DNA of 13,101 nt from CAYLRY01 sp964386535 (GTDB taxonomy: Bacteria > Chloroflexota > Dehalococcoidia > Dehalococcoidales > UBA3254): positions 1-13,101 of the forward strand of contig CAYLRY010000059.1 in NCBI GenBank assembly GCA_964386535.1. Direction: 5' to 3'. This document shows positions 1 to 6,730 of the stretch, piece after piece; position 1 is the first letter of the stretch, and each line of letters starts with the position of its first letter. The notes under the pieces are model-generated. The model did not search any database and was not told the DNA's origin. It was given only the letters and a program-made list of their open reading frames with translations. Both the position numbers and the translations under genes were made by a program.

Positions 1-29
1 TTGACATTCATTATCGATAGAGATATACT
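1..29 (+). promoter_or_regulatory. Sigma-70 promoter upstream of the amidohydrolase pair
   Basis: TTGACA at 1-6 and TATACT at 24-29 are separated by exactly 17 nt, a near-perfect housekeeping promoter. Transcription would begin near 36 and leave a leader of about 120 nt before the first amidohydrolase start at 157. I saw no recognisable riboswitch or strong hairpin in that leader, which contains an AT-rich, pyrimidine-rich stretch around 60-85. The promoter lies at the window edge, so upstream elements are not visible. Confidence 0.6.
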
Positions 30-156
30 CTGAAACAAAATATTCTTATCCCCTGGTTTAATTCTTCAATTTTACTTTTTTTCACAGGATTAGCTTTTAT
101 TATGTATTGATACCGGTTTAGTTTAATTACAAAATAATTTTACAGGAGCGAATGAA

Positions 157-1206
157 ATGACGTCTGGAAAAATTGGGAGATTCATTGTAGACACACATGT
201 ACATTCTCAAAGGCATGCAGCAGGAGCTGCACTCAAGGGATCCAAGGATTACAGTGTTCTGGGTAAGGTGATGGGAGAAATGGAAGCCTATGATAATTCA
301 CCGCGGCTGCTATACGATATGGAATGCTATGGTGTGGATATGTGTGTATTAGAACCGGCCTTTGGTATGACTAATGAGACTAATCTGGCGCAGATGAAAA
401 AATATCCTGATAAATTTGTCTGTAACTGCCAGGCTTTAAAAACCCGAGATAAGATACGCAGGGGTGAAATTCCTCCTGAAAAAGCCATGGATGCTTCCTG
501 TGAAGAACTGGAAGAGTTGCTTAAAACAGGCAATTTTGTGGGTATCGGCGAAGGTATTCCCATGCGTCCCCTACAGACTAAAGACGGCTATCCGGTATAT
601 CCTGATCAGGGTTCAACGATCAGAGATATGATGAAGGTAATGGATGTTTGCCGGAAATACAAAGTGCCTTTCAGATATCATACTGGAGCGCCAGGCGGTT
701 ATGCTGTACCCTATCATCCCGGAGCTACTTATAATCCTCTCTGGGCTCATACCCTGGCTGTTGCCTATCCGGATGTACCCATTATCCTGGAACATGCAGG
801 TATAGAGGGCGGCTGGTGGGAATTTTTCTACGATCAGGCGCTTCACGTAGCGGCAGGTCATAAAAATATCTTTCTGGAGTGTGGTCGTTTTTGGACTGAA
901 TTGTATTACCGGGCTTTGACTGATCCCAGCGTTGGCCCTGAAAAGCTGATCTTCGGCACTGACTGGGGAGCCAGTTTACCTCTCTATTCTAATATCGGAC
1001 GGAAACCCGCTGTCTATACACGTCAGGATGTTAAGACCGGCATTATCCGGCATCAACCGGATATCTGGGGCTGGAGTTTGAGACAACTGGCTGCTCTGGA
1101 TATTTCTCAGGATGATTTGAACCTTATCCTGGGTGGAAACGCGGTACGTCTATATAATCTGAGAACACCTGGCGGTCTGACCCGTATGTTTAAATTTGTG
1201 GATTAA
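157..1206 (+). CDS. Amidohydrolase-2 family metal-dependent hydrolase/decarboxylase (copy 1)
   Basis: This is a 349-aa cytoplasmic TIM-barrel protein of the amidohydrolase-2 family, which includes ACMSD and gamma-resorcylate decarboxylase and acts on C-C or C-N bonds of small, often aromatic, carboxylates. Visible metal-ligand candidates are H14 and H16 in 'DTHVH', H175 in 'RYHTG', H213 in 'LEHAG' and D269 in 'GTDWG', so the site looks complete. No signal peptide or membrane segment is seen. The ATG at 157 has AGGAG at 144-148, 8 nt upstream. A close homologue follows 81 nt downstream on the same strand, so the two are probably co-transcribed from the promoter at 1-29 and may be subunits or enzymes of related specificity. 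The substrate cannot be read from the sequence. The family is well supported; the reaction is not. Confidence 0.85.
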   Translation: MTSGKIGRFIVDTHVHSQRHAAGAALKGSKDYSVLGKVMGEMEAYDNSPRLLYDMECYGVDMCVLEPAFGMTNETNLAQMKKYPDKFVCNCQALKTRDKIRRGEIPPEKAMDASCEELEELLKTGNFVGIGEGIPMRPLQTKDGYPVYPDQGSTIRDMMKVMDVCRKYKVPFRYHTGAPGGYAVPYHPGATYNPLWAHTLAVAYPDVPIILEHAGIEGGWWEFFYDQALHVAAGHKNIFLECGRFWTELYYRALTDPSVGPEKLIFGTDWGASLPLYSNIGRKPAVYTRQDVKTGIIRHQPDIWGWSLRQLAALDISQDDLNLILGGNAVRLYNLRTPGGLTRMFKFVD

Positions 1207-1287
1207 ACATTGACCATTATTGCAGCTAAATTCTACGCCTTAAAAGAATATGAGCGCAAAAAGCTGAAAGCTAAAAAGGAGAACAAT

Positions 1288-2325
1288 ATGAAACTCGGAA
1301 GATTCATTGTAGATACTCACGTACATTCACAGAGGCATGCCGCCGGAGCAGCGCTTAAAGGTTCAAAGGAATGGGGTGATCTTAGTCTGACTATGGGGCA
1401 TTTACAAGCATACGATAATTCACCTCGCCTGCTCTATGATATGGCTTGTTATGGTATAGATATGTGTGTCTTGTTACCCGCTTTCGGGATGACCAACGAG
1501 ATCAATGTAGAGCAAACAAAAAAATATCCTGACAAGTTTGTAGCTTGTTGTCAGGCTAAAACATTAAGAGATAAAGCTATGGCCGGTGAGGTCCACTGGA
1601 CTATGGATGCGGCCTGTGAAGAGCTTGAAAGCCTTTTGAAAACCGGCAATTTTGTGGGTACCGGCGAAGGTATGCCCATGCCGCCGGATAATCCCAAGGA
1701 TAAGGGTTACGAGGACAGGGATGAACAGCAGATCATCAGGGATATGATGAAGGTGATGGACCTGGGAAGAAAATACAAGGTTCCCATAAGGTATCATACC
1801 GGTACACCGGGCGGCTATGCCATTGCTTATCACGGTTTCCCTGCTACGTATAATCCTCTCTGGGCGCATACCCTGGCTGTAGCTTATCCAGATGTTCCCA
1901 TTATTCTTGAACATGCGGGAATCGAAGGAGGTTGGTGGGAATATTTCTACGAAGCCTGTTTGCATGTGGCGGCAGGCCATAAAAACGTTTATCTGGAGTG
2001 TGGACGGTATTGGACTGATTTATACTATAAAGCCCTGACTGATCCCAGTGTAGGAGCGGAGAAGCTAATCTGGGGTACAGACTGGGGAGCCAGTCTGCCG
2101 TTATATTCTAATGTGCAAAGAAAACCAGCGGTCTATACCCGGCAGGATACCAAGACTGGCATAATTCGTCATCAACCGGATATCTGGGGTTGGAGCCTGA
2201 GACAACTTGCCAGGCTGGATATCTCCCAGGATGATCTTAACTTGATTTTGGGGGGTAATGTGATCCGCCTGTATAATTTAAGAACCCCCGGCGGTTTGAC
2301 ACGCATGTTTAAGTTTGTAGATTAA
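1288..2325 (+). CDS. Amidohydrolase-2 family metal-dependent hydrolase/decarboxylase (copy 2)
   Basis: This 345-aa protein is a paralogue of the preceding gene. It shares long identical blocks, including the N-terminal 'GRFIVDTHVHSQRHAAG' and nearly the whole C-terminus. The ligand set is conserved: H11, H13, H170 ('RYHTG'), H209 ('LEHAG') and D265 ('GTDWG'). I chose the ATG at 1288 because AAGGAG lies just upstream at about 1276-1281 and the protein then aligns with copy 1. An open frame does extend back to a TTG at 1210, but its extra 26 residues are lysine-rich and have no counterpart. The main difference from copy 1 is a loop around residues 129-148, after 'GEGMPM', plus a small change near 'AYHGF'. 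This suggests altered substrate binding rather than loss of activity. Many synonymous third-position changes indicate an old duplication or a second acquisition. Two hairpins follow the stop codon. Confidence 0.85.
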   Translation: MKLGRFIVDTHVHSQRHAAGAALKGSKEWGDLSLTMGHLQAYDNSPRLLYDMACYGIDMCVLLPAFGMTNEINVEQTKKYPDKFVACCQAKTLRDKAMAGEVHWTMDAACEELESLLKTGNFVGTGEGMPMPPDNPKDKGYEDRDEQQIIRDMMKVMDLGRKYKVPIRYHTGTPGGYAIAYHGFPATYNPLWAHTLAVAYPDVPIILEHAGIEGGWWEYFYEACLHVAAGHKNVYLECGRYWTDLYYKALTDPSVGAEKLIWGTDWGASLPLYSNVQRKPAVYTRQDTKTGIIRHQPDIWGWSLRQLARLDISQDDLNLILGGNVIRLYNLRTPGGLTRMFKFVD

Positions 2326-2356
2326 AAGAACCGGCTATTACATGTAACGTTCTTTT
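2324..2356 (+). terminator. Possible weak terminator hairpin after amidohydrolase copy 2
   Basis: AAAAGAAC at 2324-2331 pairs with GTTCTTTT at 2349-2356, so the A-run at the stop codon faces a T-rich 3' arm. The loop contains the small palindrome TTACATGTAA at 2338-2347. The T-rich stretch is part of the stem rather than following it, so this is only a plausible intrinsic terminator. Confidence 0.35.
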
Positions 2357-2396
2357 GGGGATCGTGATTGTTGGAAAAACTATCAAAGATCCCCAA
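2355..2396 (+). terminator. Hairpin, probable transcript end before the yceD promoter
   Basis: TTGGGGATC at 2355-2363 pairs perfectly with GATCCCCAA at 2388-2396. Inside the loop, TGAT (2365-2368) can pair with ATCA (2382-2385), and GTT (2370-2372) with AAC (2378-2380), leaving GGAAA as the tip. The structure should be stable. It is followed by TCATTATTTCC, which lacks a continuous T-run. It sits between the amidohydrolase stop and the next promoter, so transcript termination or 3'-end protection is the simplest reading. Confidence 0.4.
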
Positions 2397-2445
2397 TCAT
2401 TATTTCCTCACGGCATTGCTTTTAATATGGCACTGACTGTTTTTC

Positions 2446-2475
2446 TTGCATTATGTCCATGGTTCTAGGTATAAT
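2446..2475 (+). promoter_or_regulatory. Sigma-70 promoter of the yceD-rpmF-fabD-fabG operon
   Basis: TTGCAT at 2446-2451 and a perfect TATAAT at 2470-2475 are spaced by 18 nt. The predicted start near 2482 gives a short leader ending in the strong ribosome-binding site GGGAGGG (2494-2500), ahead of the ATG at 2505. No FapR-type operator was recognised. Confidence 0.6.
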
Positions 2476-2504
2476 TATTTGAATGTTCTATTTGGGAGGG
2501 ACAT

Positions 2505-3047
2505 ATGGAAATCAATGTGTCCCAGCAGTTAAAAGCTCATATTGGTGATTTACGTGAATATGAGGTGAATAATGTAGCTGACATCCTGGGAACAGGTGTC
2601 AGCGTTTTAATAAACGGGGAGGTAAAATTAACCAGAACTAACCGGGGCATATTAGTCAACGGTACCATGCATACAAAGCTGCATATTGAATGCAGCCGGT
2701 GTTTAAAAATCTTTGATTTTCCATTGGATTTTAAAATTGAGGAAGAATTTTTCCCGGTTATTGACGTTAATAGCGGCATTTCAGTTGAGATACCTGATGA
2801 GCCGGGTAGCTTTACTATTGATGAACACCATATACTTGACTTGAGAGAGGCTATACGTCAAAATGCGTTACTGGCAATTCCAATGAAACCCCTATGTCGA
2901 GAAGAATGTGCGGGATTATGCACTCATTGTGGAAAGGATCTAAATGAGGGTCCATGTCAATGTGAAAAAGGCTTGATAGACCAGCGCTGGTCTAAACTGG
3001 TTACAATTACAAAAACGGTTAAAAATGTTAAAAAATTAAATAAGTAA
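2505..3047 (+). CDS. yceD: YceD / DUF177 family protein
   Basis: This 180-aa protein belongs to the DUF177 (YceD) family, which is almost always encoded immediately before rpmF and is implicated in 23S rRNA or large-subunit biogenesis. Visible signatures are the 'ECSRC' pair (C63, C66) in the central beta-rich part and a C-terminal cysteine cluster (C131, C135, C139, C142, C151, C153) in the pattern CxxxCxxxCxxC...CxC, typical of the family and likely metal-binding. The length is normal. The ATG has GGGAGGG 4 nt upstream. The stop lies 13 nt before rpmF, so the two are surely co-transcribed and produced together. The identification rests on the cysteine pattern and on gene order. Confidence 0.9.
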   Translation: MEINVSQQLKAHIGDLREYEVNNVADILGTGVSVLINGEVKLTRTNRGILVNGTMHTKLHIECSRCLKIFDFPLDFKIEEEFFPVIDVNSGISVEIPDEPGSFTIDEHHILDLREAIRQNALLAIPMKPLCREECAGLCTHCGKDLNEGPCQCEKGLIDQRWSKLVTITKTVKNVKKLNK

Positions 3048-3060
3048 ATGGAGTAAAAAG

Positions 3061-3261
3061 ATGGCGCCCTTAACGAAGAGAAAATATGCTAAATCACGTC
3101 AAAGAGAAAGACGCGGCCATATGAAGATCCCCGTACCGGCGATGAATGAATGTCCCCAGTGCCATGCTGCAAAATTATCACATCATGTGTGCCCTTCCTG
3201 CGGGTATTACAGCGGCAGAGAAGCGGTTAAGGTTGAAACACCTAAGAAAAAAACTACCTAA
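3061..3261 (+). CDS. rpmF: 50S ribosomal protein L32
   Basis: This 66-aa basic protein is ribosomal protein L32 (bL32), a component of the large subunit. The N-terminus is the usual Lys/Arg-rich extension ('KRKYAKSRQRERRGH'). It is followed by a zinc ribbon with CxxC at 31/34 and CxxC at 44/47 ('CPQC' and 'CPSCGYY'). It is therefore the zinc-binding, four-cysteine form rather than the cysteine-free form. The start is the ATG 13 nt after yceD, preceded by GGAG at 3050-3053. The N-terminal style resembles Chloroflexota L32. Confidence 0.96.
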   Translation: MAPLTKRKYAKSRQRERRGHMKIPVPAMNECPQCHAAKLSHHVCPSCGYYSGREAVKVETPKKKTT

Positions 3262-3285
3262 CCCTCAATCATTGAATTGAGTATC

Positions 3286-3318
3286 TATAAACGGCTGAAC
3301 TGGTTTCAGCCGTTTATA
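3286..3318 (+). promoter_or_regulatory. Perfect 14-bp hairpin between rpmF and fabD
   Basis: TATAAACGGCTGAA (3286-3299) and TTCAGCCGTTTATA (3305-3318) form a perfect stem around the 5-nt loop CTGGT. No T-run follows, so it is not a standard intrinsic terminator. It could be a processing site, a 3' stabiliser that lets rpmF be expressed above fabD, or a DNA operator. A smaller inverted repeat, CTCAAT-6-ATTGAG, lies just upstream at 3264-3281. Confidence 0.6.
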
Positions 3319-3350
3319 ATGTAAGCCGGAAGGGAGGAATCGAGCCTGAG

Positions 3351-4277
3351 ATGGAAAAAATAGCTTATGTATTCCCGGGTCAGGGTTCTCAAAAAGTAGG
3401 CATGGGTCGTGATCTTTATGATAAATTTGAAAGCGTTAAAGCCGTCTTTCAAGAGGCGGACCGAGTTCTGAACTTCCCGCTTTCCAAAATTTGTTTTGAA
3501 GGACCTGAAGACGAGTTGCGCCAGACTATCAATGCACAGCCTGCTCTCGTCACCATGAGCATCGCCTGCCTGAGGGCAGCACAATCAATATCAGGCTCAG
3601 AGTCTGCGGTTAAACCGGTCTTGTTAGCCGGGCACAGCCTGGGAGAATATACCGCTTTGATAGTGGGTGGTGTGTTGGATTTCCCCAACACAGTTTATCT
3701 GGCACGGGAGAGAGGGCGTTTAATGCAGGAGGCAGGCTTAAAAGTACCGGGCAGTATGGCCGCCATTCTGGGCCTGGATGAAACTGCTTTGGTTGACATT
3801 TGCAAAGAGACGGGCACCTGGTTAGCCAATATCAATTGTCCCGGACAGATCGTGATTAGCGGGGTTACGACCGGAGTTGAGAGGGCCGTAACCATAGCCA
3901 GATCCAGAGGAGCTGCCAGGGCTATGATGTTGCAGGTAAGCGGTGCTTTTCATACACCCTTAATGCAATCAGCAGTGGATGGTATGGCGCCTATCATCTC
4001 CCAACTACCGTTCAAAGACGCAGTTGTACCGATTATTGCTAACACTTCAGCTAAACCTTTAACCAGCGCAGAAGAGATAAAAACCGAACTGCTTCAACAA
4101 CTTTGCCATAGCGTGCAATGGCAGCAGTCGGTAGAAAATATGATTAAATCAGGTGTGACCACTTTTATTGAAATTGGTGCCGGTAAGGTTTTAGCAGGAC
4201 TGATTAAGCGTATCGATAAAGGTATCAGGATCTTAAATATTGGGGAAGCTGATGAGTTAAACAACATCGCTGGATAA
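3351..4277 (+). CDS. fabD: Malonyl-CoA:ACP transacylase
   Basis: FabD (308 aa, normal length) transfers malonyl from CoA to the phosphopantetheine arm of ACP, supplying extender units for fatty-acid synthesis. Visible motifs are 'FPGQGSQ' at 8-14, the nucleophile S96 in 'GHSLGEY', R121 in 'ARERGRLMQ', and H201 in 'GAFHTPLM'. The C-terminal 'EIGAGKVL' corresponds to the usual 'E.GPGKVL', with Ala for Pro. The ATG at 3351 is preceded by an AGGGAGGA element at 3331-3338; its spacing of 12 nt is longer than ideal, but no better in-frame start exists. fabG follows 23 nt after the stop, and acpP lies downstream. The usual neighbours plsX and fabH are missing from the rpmF side. Confidence 0.96.
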   Translation: MEKIAYVFPGQGSQKVGMGRDLYDKFESVKAVFQEADRVLNFPLSKICFEGPEDELRQTINAQPALVTMSIACLRAAQSISGSESAVKPVLLAGHSLGEYTALIVGGVLDFPNTVYLARERGRLMQEAGLKVPGSMAAILGLDETALVDICKETGTWLANINCPGQIVISGVTTGVERAVTIARSRGAARAMMLQVSGAFHTPLMQSAVDGMAPIISQLPFKDAVVPIIANTSAKPLTSAEEIKTELLQQLCHSVQWQQSVENMIKSGVTTFIEIGAGKVLAGLIKRIDKGIRILNIGEADELNNIAG

Positions 4278-4300
4278 ATTGGAATTTGCTGGAGGATTAT

Positions 4301-5044
4301 ATGGATTTAGCGGATAAAGTAGCCCTGGTTACCGGAAGCGGGCGCGGAATTGGTAAAGCTATAGCTGAAAAGCTGGCGGAATGCGGCGCCACGGTTATCA
4401 TCAATGATATAGAAGAGGAGTCTTCTGCTGCAGCTAAGGCCATTTCATCTGCCGGTAAAAAAGCTTCATTTATTAAAGCTAATGTCAGTATTGCCGGTGA
4501 AGTTAATCAGCTCATAGACCAGATTGCTGCTGTTTATGGCAGGATAGACATTTTGGTGAACAACGCTGGCATTACCCGCGACGCACTGGCGCTGAGAATG
4601 TCCGATGAAGACTGGGATTCAGTAATGAGCGTAAACTTAAAAAGTGTTTTTCTGTGCACACGGGCTGCCTTAAAGTATATGATAAAACAGCGGTGGGGAA
4701 GGATAATTAATATCAGTAGTATCTCTGGTATTGTTGGTAATGTGGGCCAGGTGAATTACTGTGCAGCCAAGGCGGGTATAATAGGTATCACCAGGACCGT
4801 ATCAAAAGAAATGGCTTCCCGTCATATTACCGTAAATGCAGTAGCTCCGGGTTTTATCGAAACGGATATGACACACAAGATCCCTGATAAAATTAAAGAA
4901 GAATTCGCCAAACGTATACCTGCCGGTTATATTGGTACTCCTGGTGATGTGGCAGAGGCTGTAGCTTTTTTAGCCTCGGATGGAGCCAGGTATATTACCG
5001 GACAGGTCTTATGTGTTGATGGAGGTATGGTGTCTGCCTGGTAA
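4301..5044 (+). CDS. fabG: 3-oxoacyl-ACP reductase
   Basis: FabG (247 aa) is a short-chain dehydrogenase/reductase that reduces 3-ketoacyl-ACP to 3-hydroxyacyl-ACP. Visible features are the Rossmann glycine motif TGSGRGIG at 11-18, NNAG at 87-90, N112, and the catalytic S140, Y153 and K157 ('NYCAAKAG', with Cys where Ser is usual). The start is the ATG at 4301, which has GGAGG at 4291-4295; an in-frame TTG at 4286 lacks such a site. The end of the second strand reads 'IINDIEEE'. In this family an acidic residue there (D36) often favours NADH over NADPH, so cofactor preference is uncertain. The gene directly follows fabD and is separated from nusB by about 200 nt. Confidence 0.95.
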   Translation: MDLADKVALVTGSGRGIGKAIAEKLAECGATVIINDIEEESSAAAKAISSAGKKASFIKANVSIAGEVNQLIDQIAAVYGRIDILVNNAGITRDALALRMSDEDWDSVMSVNLKSVFLCTRAALKYMIKQRWGRIINISSISGIVGNVGQVNYCAAKAGIIGITRTVSKEMASRHITVNAVAPGFIETDMTHKIPDKIKEEFAKRIPAGYIGTPGDVAEAVAFLASDGARYITGQVLCVDGGMVSAW

Positions 5045-5212
5045 GCTGACTCGAAGAAGACGCCGGTGAATGATGTCTTAAATTCGGTTGAAAAAATGAC
5101 TGAATCGTTATGCTAATCCTTACTTTAACCTTCTCAGTCTTCCAAAACTCTGGCTTATCAGAAAAGACATCTTAATAGATGGACTAAAAAAGATGAAGAT
5201 AGCGGAAGACAA

Positions 5213-5221
5213 TGATATAAT
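5213..5221 (+). promoter_or_regulatory. Extended -10 promoter for nusB-acpP
   Basis: TG-A-TATAAT at 5213-5221 is a perfect extended -10 element, with no good -35 hexamer 16-18 nt upstream. A start near 5228 would leave a leader of only about 15 nt. The nusB ribosome-binding site AGGTGA is at 5230-5235. The 5045-5212 spacer contains no gene I can support. It holds distant inverted repeats (GATGTCTT/AAGACATC and GTCTTCC/GGAAGAC) of uncertain meaning. Confidence 0.5.
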
Positions 5222-5242
5222 GTGTAGTCAGGTGAAAAAAGT

Positions 5243-5662
5243 ATGAAAGGTGCACGCCATAAAGCCCGGGAAGTAGCCCTTCAGGTACTTTATGAAATTG
5301 ATTCGGTTGGTCATAATGCTGAGGATGCCATGAGCCGTATTTTATCCAGAATTGAAGTTTCTGAGGATGTAGCTGTTTTTGCTCATGATCTGATAATCGG
5401 CGCTATATCTAATAGGGAACAATTAGATCAAAATATCCGGGAATTTGCTCCTGCCTGGCCTTTGGAGCAAATATCCATTATCGATAGAAATATTTTAAGA
5501 TTGGCCATTTTTGAGATCTTACACGATAAAAAAATTCCGGTAAAAGTTGCAATCAATGAGGCTGTTGAGCTGGCCAAAACCTTTGGAAGTAATAATTCAT
5601 CCAGATTTGTAAATGGGGTTTTAGGTTCAGTAAGTAACCTGGTGTCTAACAAAAAACCATAA
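5243..5662 (+). CDS. nusB: Transcription antitermination factor NusB
   Basis: NusB (139 aa) is an all-helical RNA-binding protein. With NusE (S10) it binds boxA RNA and supports antitermination of rRNA transcription. The sequence shows the N-terminal 'RHKAREVALQVLYEID', the central 'WPLEQISIIDRNILRLAIFEIL', and the C-terminal 'VAINEAVELAKTFGS' with 'RFVNGVLG', all typical. The length is normal for the family. The ATG has AGGTGA 7 nt upstream. It lies between fabG and acpP, an unusual position that interrupts the fab cluster. acpP starts 16 nt after its stop, so the two are co-transcribed. Confidence 0.95.
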   Translation: MKGARHKAREVALQVLYEIDSVGHNAEDAMSRILSRIEVSEDVAVFAHDLIIGAISNREQLDQNIREFAPAWPLEQISIIDRNILRLAIFEILHDKKIPVKVAINEAVELAKTFGSNNSSRFVNGVLGSVSNLVSNKKP

Positions 5663-5678
5663 GAGAGGTATTTTAATA

Positions 5679-5939
5679 ATGGCTACAATTTTCGAGCAAT
5701 TGAAAAAGATAATAGTAGACCAGCTTGGAGTAGAAGAATCCGAAGTAACACCAACTGCCAAATTTGCTGATGATTTGGGTGCCGATTCGCTGGATCTGGT
5801 AGAGTTGATAATGGCTATTGAGGAACATTTCAGCACTCCTGCTTTAAAAGTTGAGATCCCTGATACTGACGCTGAAAAAATAATTACTGTACAGGATGCG
5901 GTGGATTATATTAAAAAGTTAGGCGTTGTAGACGCCTGA
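5679..5939 (+). CDS. acpP: Acyl carrier protein
   Basis: ACP (86 aa) carries growing acyl chains on a 4'-phosphopantetheine arm. The attachment site is S37 in 'DDLGADSLDLVEL'. The four-helix pattern and acidic character are normal. Between helix II ('MAIEEHF') and the conserved 'EIPDTDAEKI' there are about five extra residues ('STPALKV' region), where most ACPs read F-D-x-E-I-P-D. This accounts for part of the length beyond the usual 75-80 aa. The ATG at 5679 has GAGAGG at 5663-5668. The gene ends 28 bp from the converging unknown gene, with no clear terminator between them, and fabF or rnc, common next neighbours elsewhere, do not follow. Confidence 0.96.
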   Translation: MATIFEQLKKIIVDQLGVEESEVTPTAKFADDLGADSLDLVELIMAIEEHFSTPALKVEIPDTDAEKIITVQDAVDYIKKLGVVDA

Positions 5940-5967
5940 TATGCAGGTTTAAGTATACCCTAAGCAG

Positions 5968-6717
5968 TCATCTCAGGAAGGGAGATGTCTGATAAAATGT
6001 TGATTGTCTATATTGATGAGCTGAATTGTTTTTTTTCAGCCAGTCCAACCCCTTCTGGGTATCGCTGGCTACCTTAGCTTTTTCACATTGCCTGATACGG
6101 AATTTAAAGCGCCAGTAAGTAAATTCTTTCATCTGGGTCAGATTACTGTTAGCATGATGATGAATATGTTTCTCTTTGCGGAATTTCTTTAGTAAAGTTA
6201 ACTCTGCCTCACCATATACCCGGATAAATATGTCATCCTCTTCATCGCGCCTGTAAGATAAACCGTTGGCACGCCGTTCTTTGCGTACTTCTTCCCGAAC
6301 TGCCTGTAGAAGGGATTCCTCAACTGTAATGCCGTAAAAATAGTTTAAAAACTGATGATACTTAACAGGTCCTAAGTAATTTTTAAATTCATCTGTATTG
6401 AGTTCAAGTGGAGCCTGACCTCTAAATAAGAGAGCAGATTTCTCATTTTCTGGAATTTCGCCATCGGCAGTTGCACAAATACGTTCGGCCAGCAGCAGCC
6501 AGTCAAAAGCTTCACCAGCAATCAGATACTGATAATTTTGTCCATCTACAGTTTCAGAGGCATCCGTCCATAACCGGATTGCTTCCAACAAAGATATGTA
6601 CCAGTGCTTTCCGTTACTAAGACCTTCATGGAAGCATCGTATAGCTGCTTCAGCGTTACTAACTGGAGGTGAATGGTTGCCTGGCTCCTCACGAGATATT
6701 GTTTCCATATTAATCAT
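5968..6717 (-). CDS. Conserved hypothetical protein, possibly Chloroflexota-specific
   Basis: I do not recognise a named domain in this 249-aa protein. It is soluble, with no signal peptide or membrane segment, and appears mostly helical. Notable parts are an aromatic N-terminal block ('CFHEGLSNGKHWYISLLEAI', 29-48), 'YLIAGEAFDWLLLAERI' (64-80), 'YHQFLNYFYGITVEES' (120-135), a charged stretch with 'RKERR' (145-149), a histidine cluster HIHHH at 184-188, and 'EFTYWRFKFRIRQCEK' (198-213). It resembles hypothetical proteins I associate with Chloroflexota genomes, but the match is from memory only. The start could be the ATG at 6717 or the one at 6708; neither has a clear ribosome-binding site. 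It converges on acpP. Upstream is a 241-bp spacer with a possible gene remnant. The function is unknown. Confidence 0.75.
   Translation of the reverse strand: MINMETISREEPGNHSPPVSNAEAAIRCFHEGLSNGKHWYISLLEAIRLWTDASETVDGQNYQYLIAGEAFDWLLLAERICATADGEIPENEKSALLFRGQAPLELNTDEFKNYLGPVKYHQFLNYFYGITVEESLLQAVREEVRKERRANGLSYRRDEEDDIFIRVYGEAELTLLKKFRKEKHIHHHANSNLTQMKEFTYWRFKFRIRQCEKAKVASDTQKGLDWLKKNNSAHQYRQSTFYQTSPFLR
5969..5987. other. Small inverted repeat at the convergent gene junction
   Basis: CATCTC at 5969-5974 pairs with GAGATG at 5982-5987 around the loop AGGAAGG. The repeat overlaps the last codons and stop of the leftward gene. It lacks a T-run on either side, so a bidirectional terminator role is only a possibility. 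Confidence 0.25.
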
Positions 6718-6730
6718 TTTAACTAAAGGT

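Noticed and set aside
9..21. 13-bp direct match between the window start and nusB (5476-5488)
   Set aside because: The second copy encodes the conserved 'IIDRN' of NusB, so the match is probably chance in AT-rich sequence.
107..135. Second promoter-like pair (TTGATA ... CAAAAT) before copy 1
   Set aside because: The -10 match is poor, and the pair at 1-29 is far better.
1210..1287. N-terminal extension of amidohydrolase copy 2 from a TTG
   Set aside because: The added residues are Lys-rich and have no match in copy 1; the ATG at 1288 has a good ribosome-binding site.
1564..1980. A 138-codon minus-strand frame inside amidohydrolase copy 2
   Set aside because: It is antisense to conserved metal-site motifs, and a similar shadow exists opposite copy 1 at 613-861, as expected from paralogous coding sequence.
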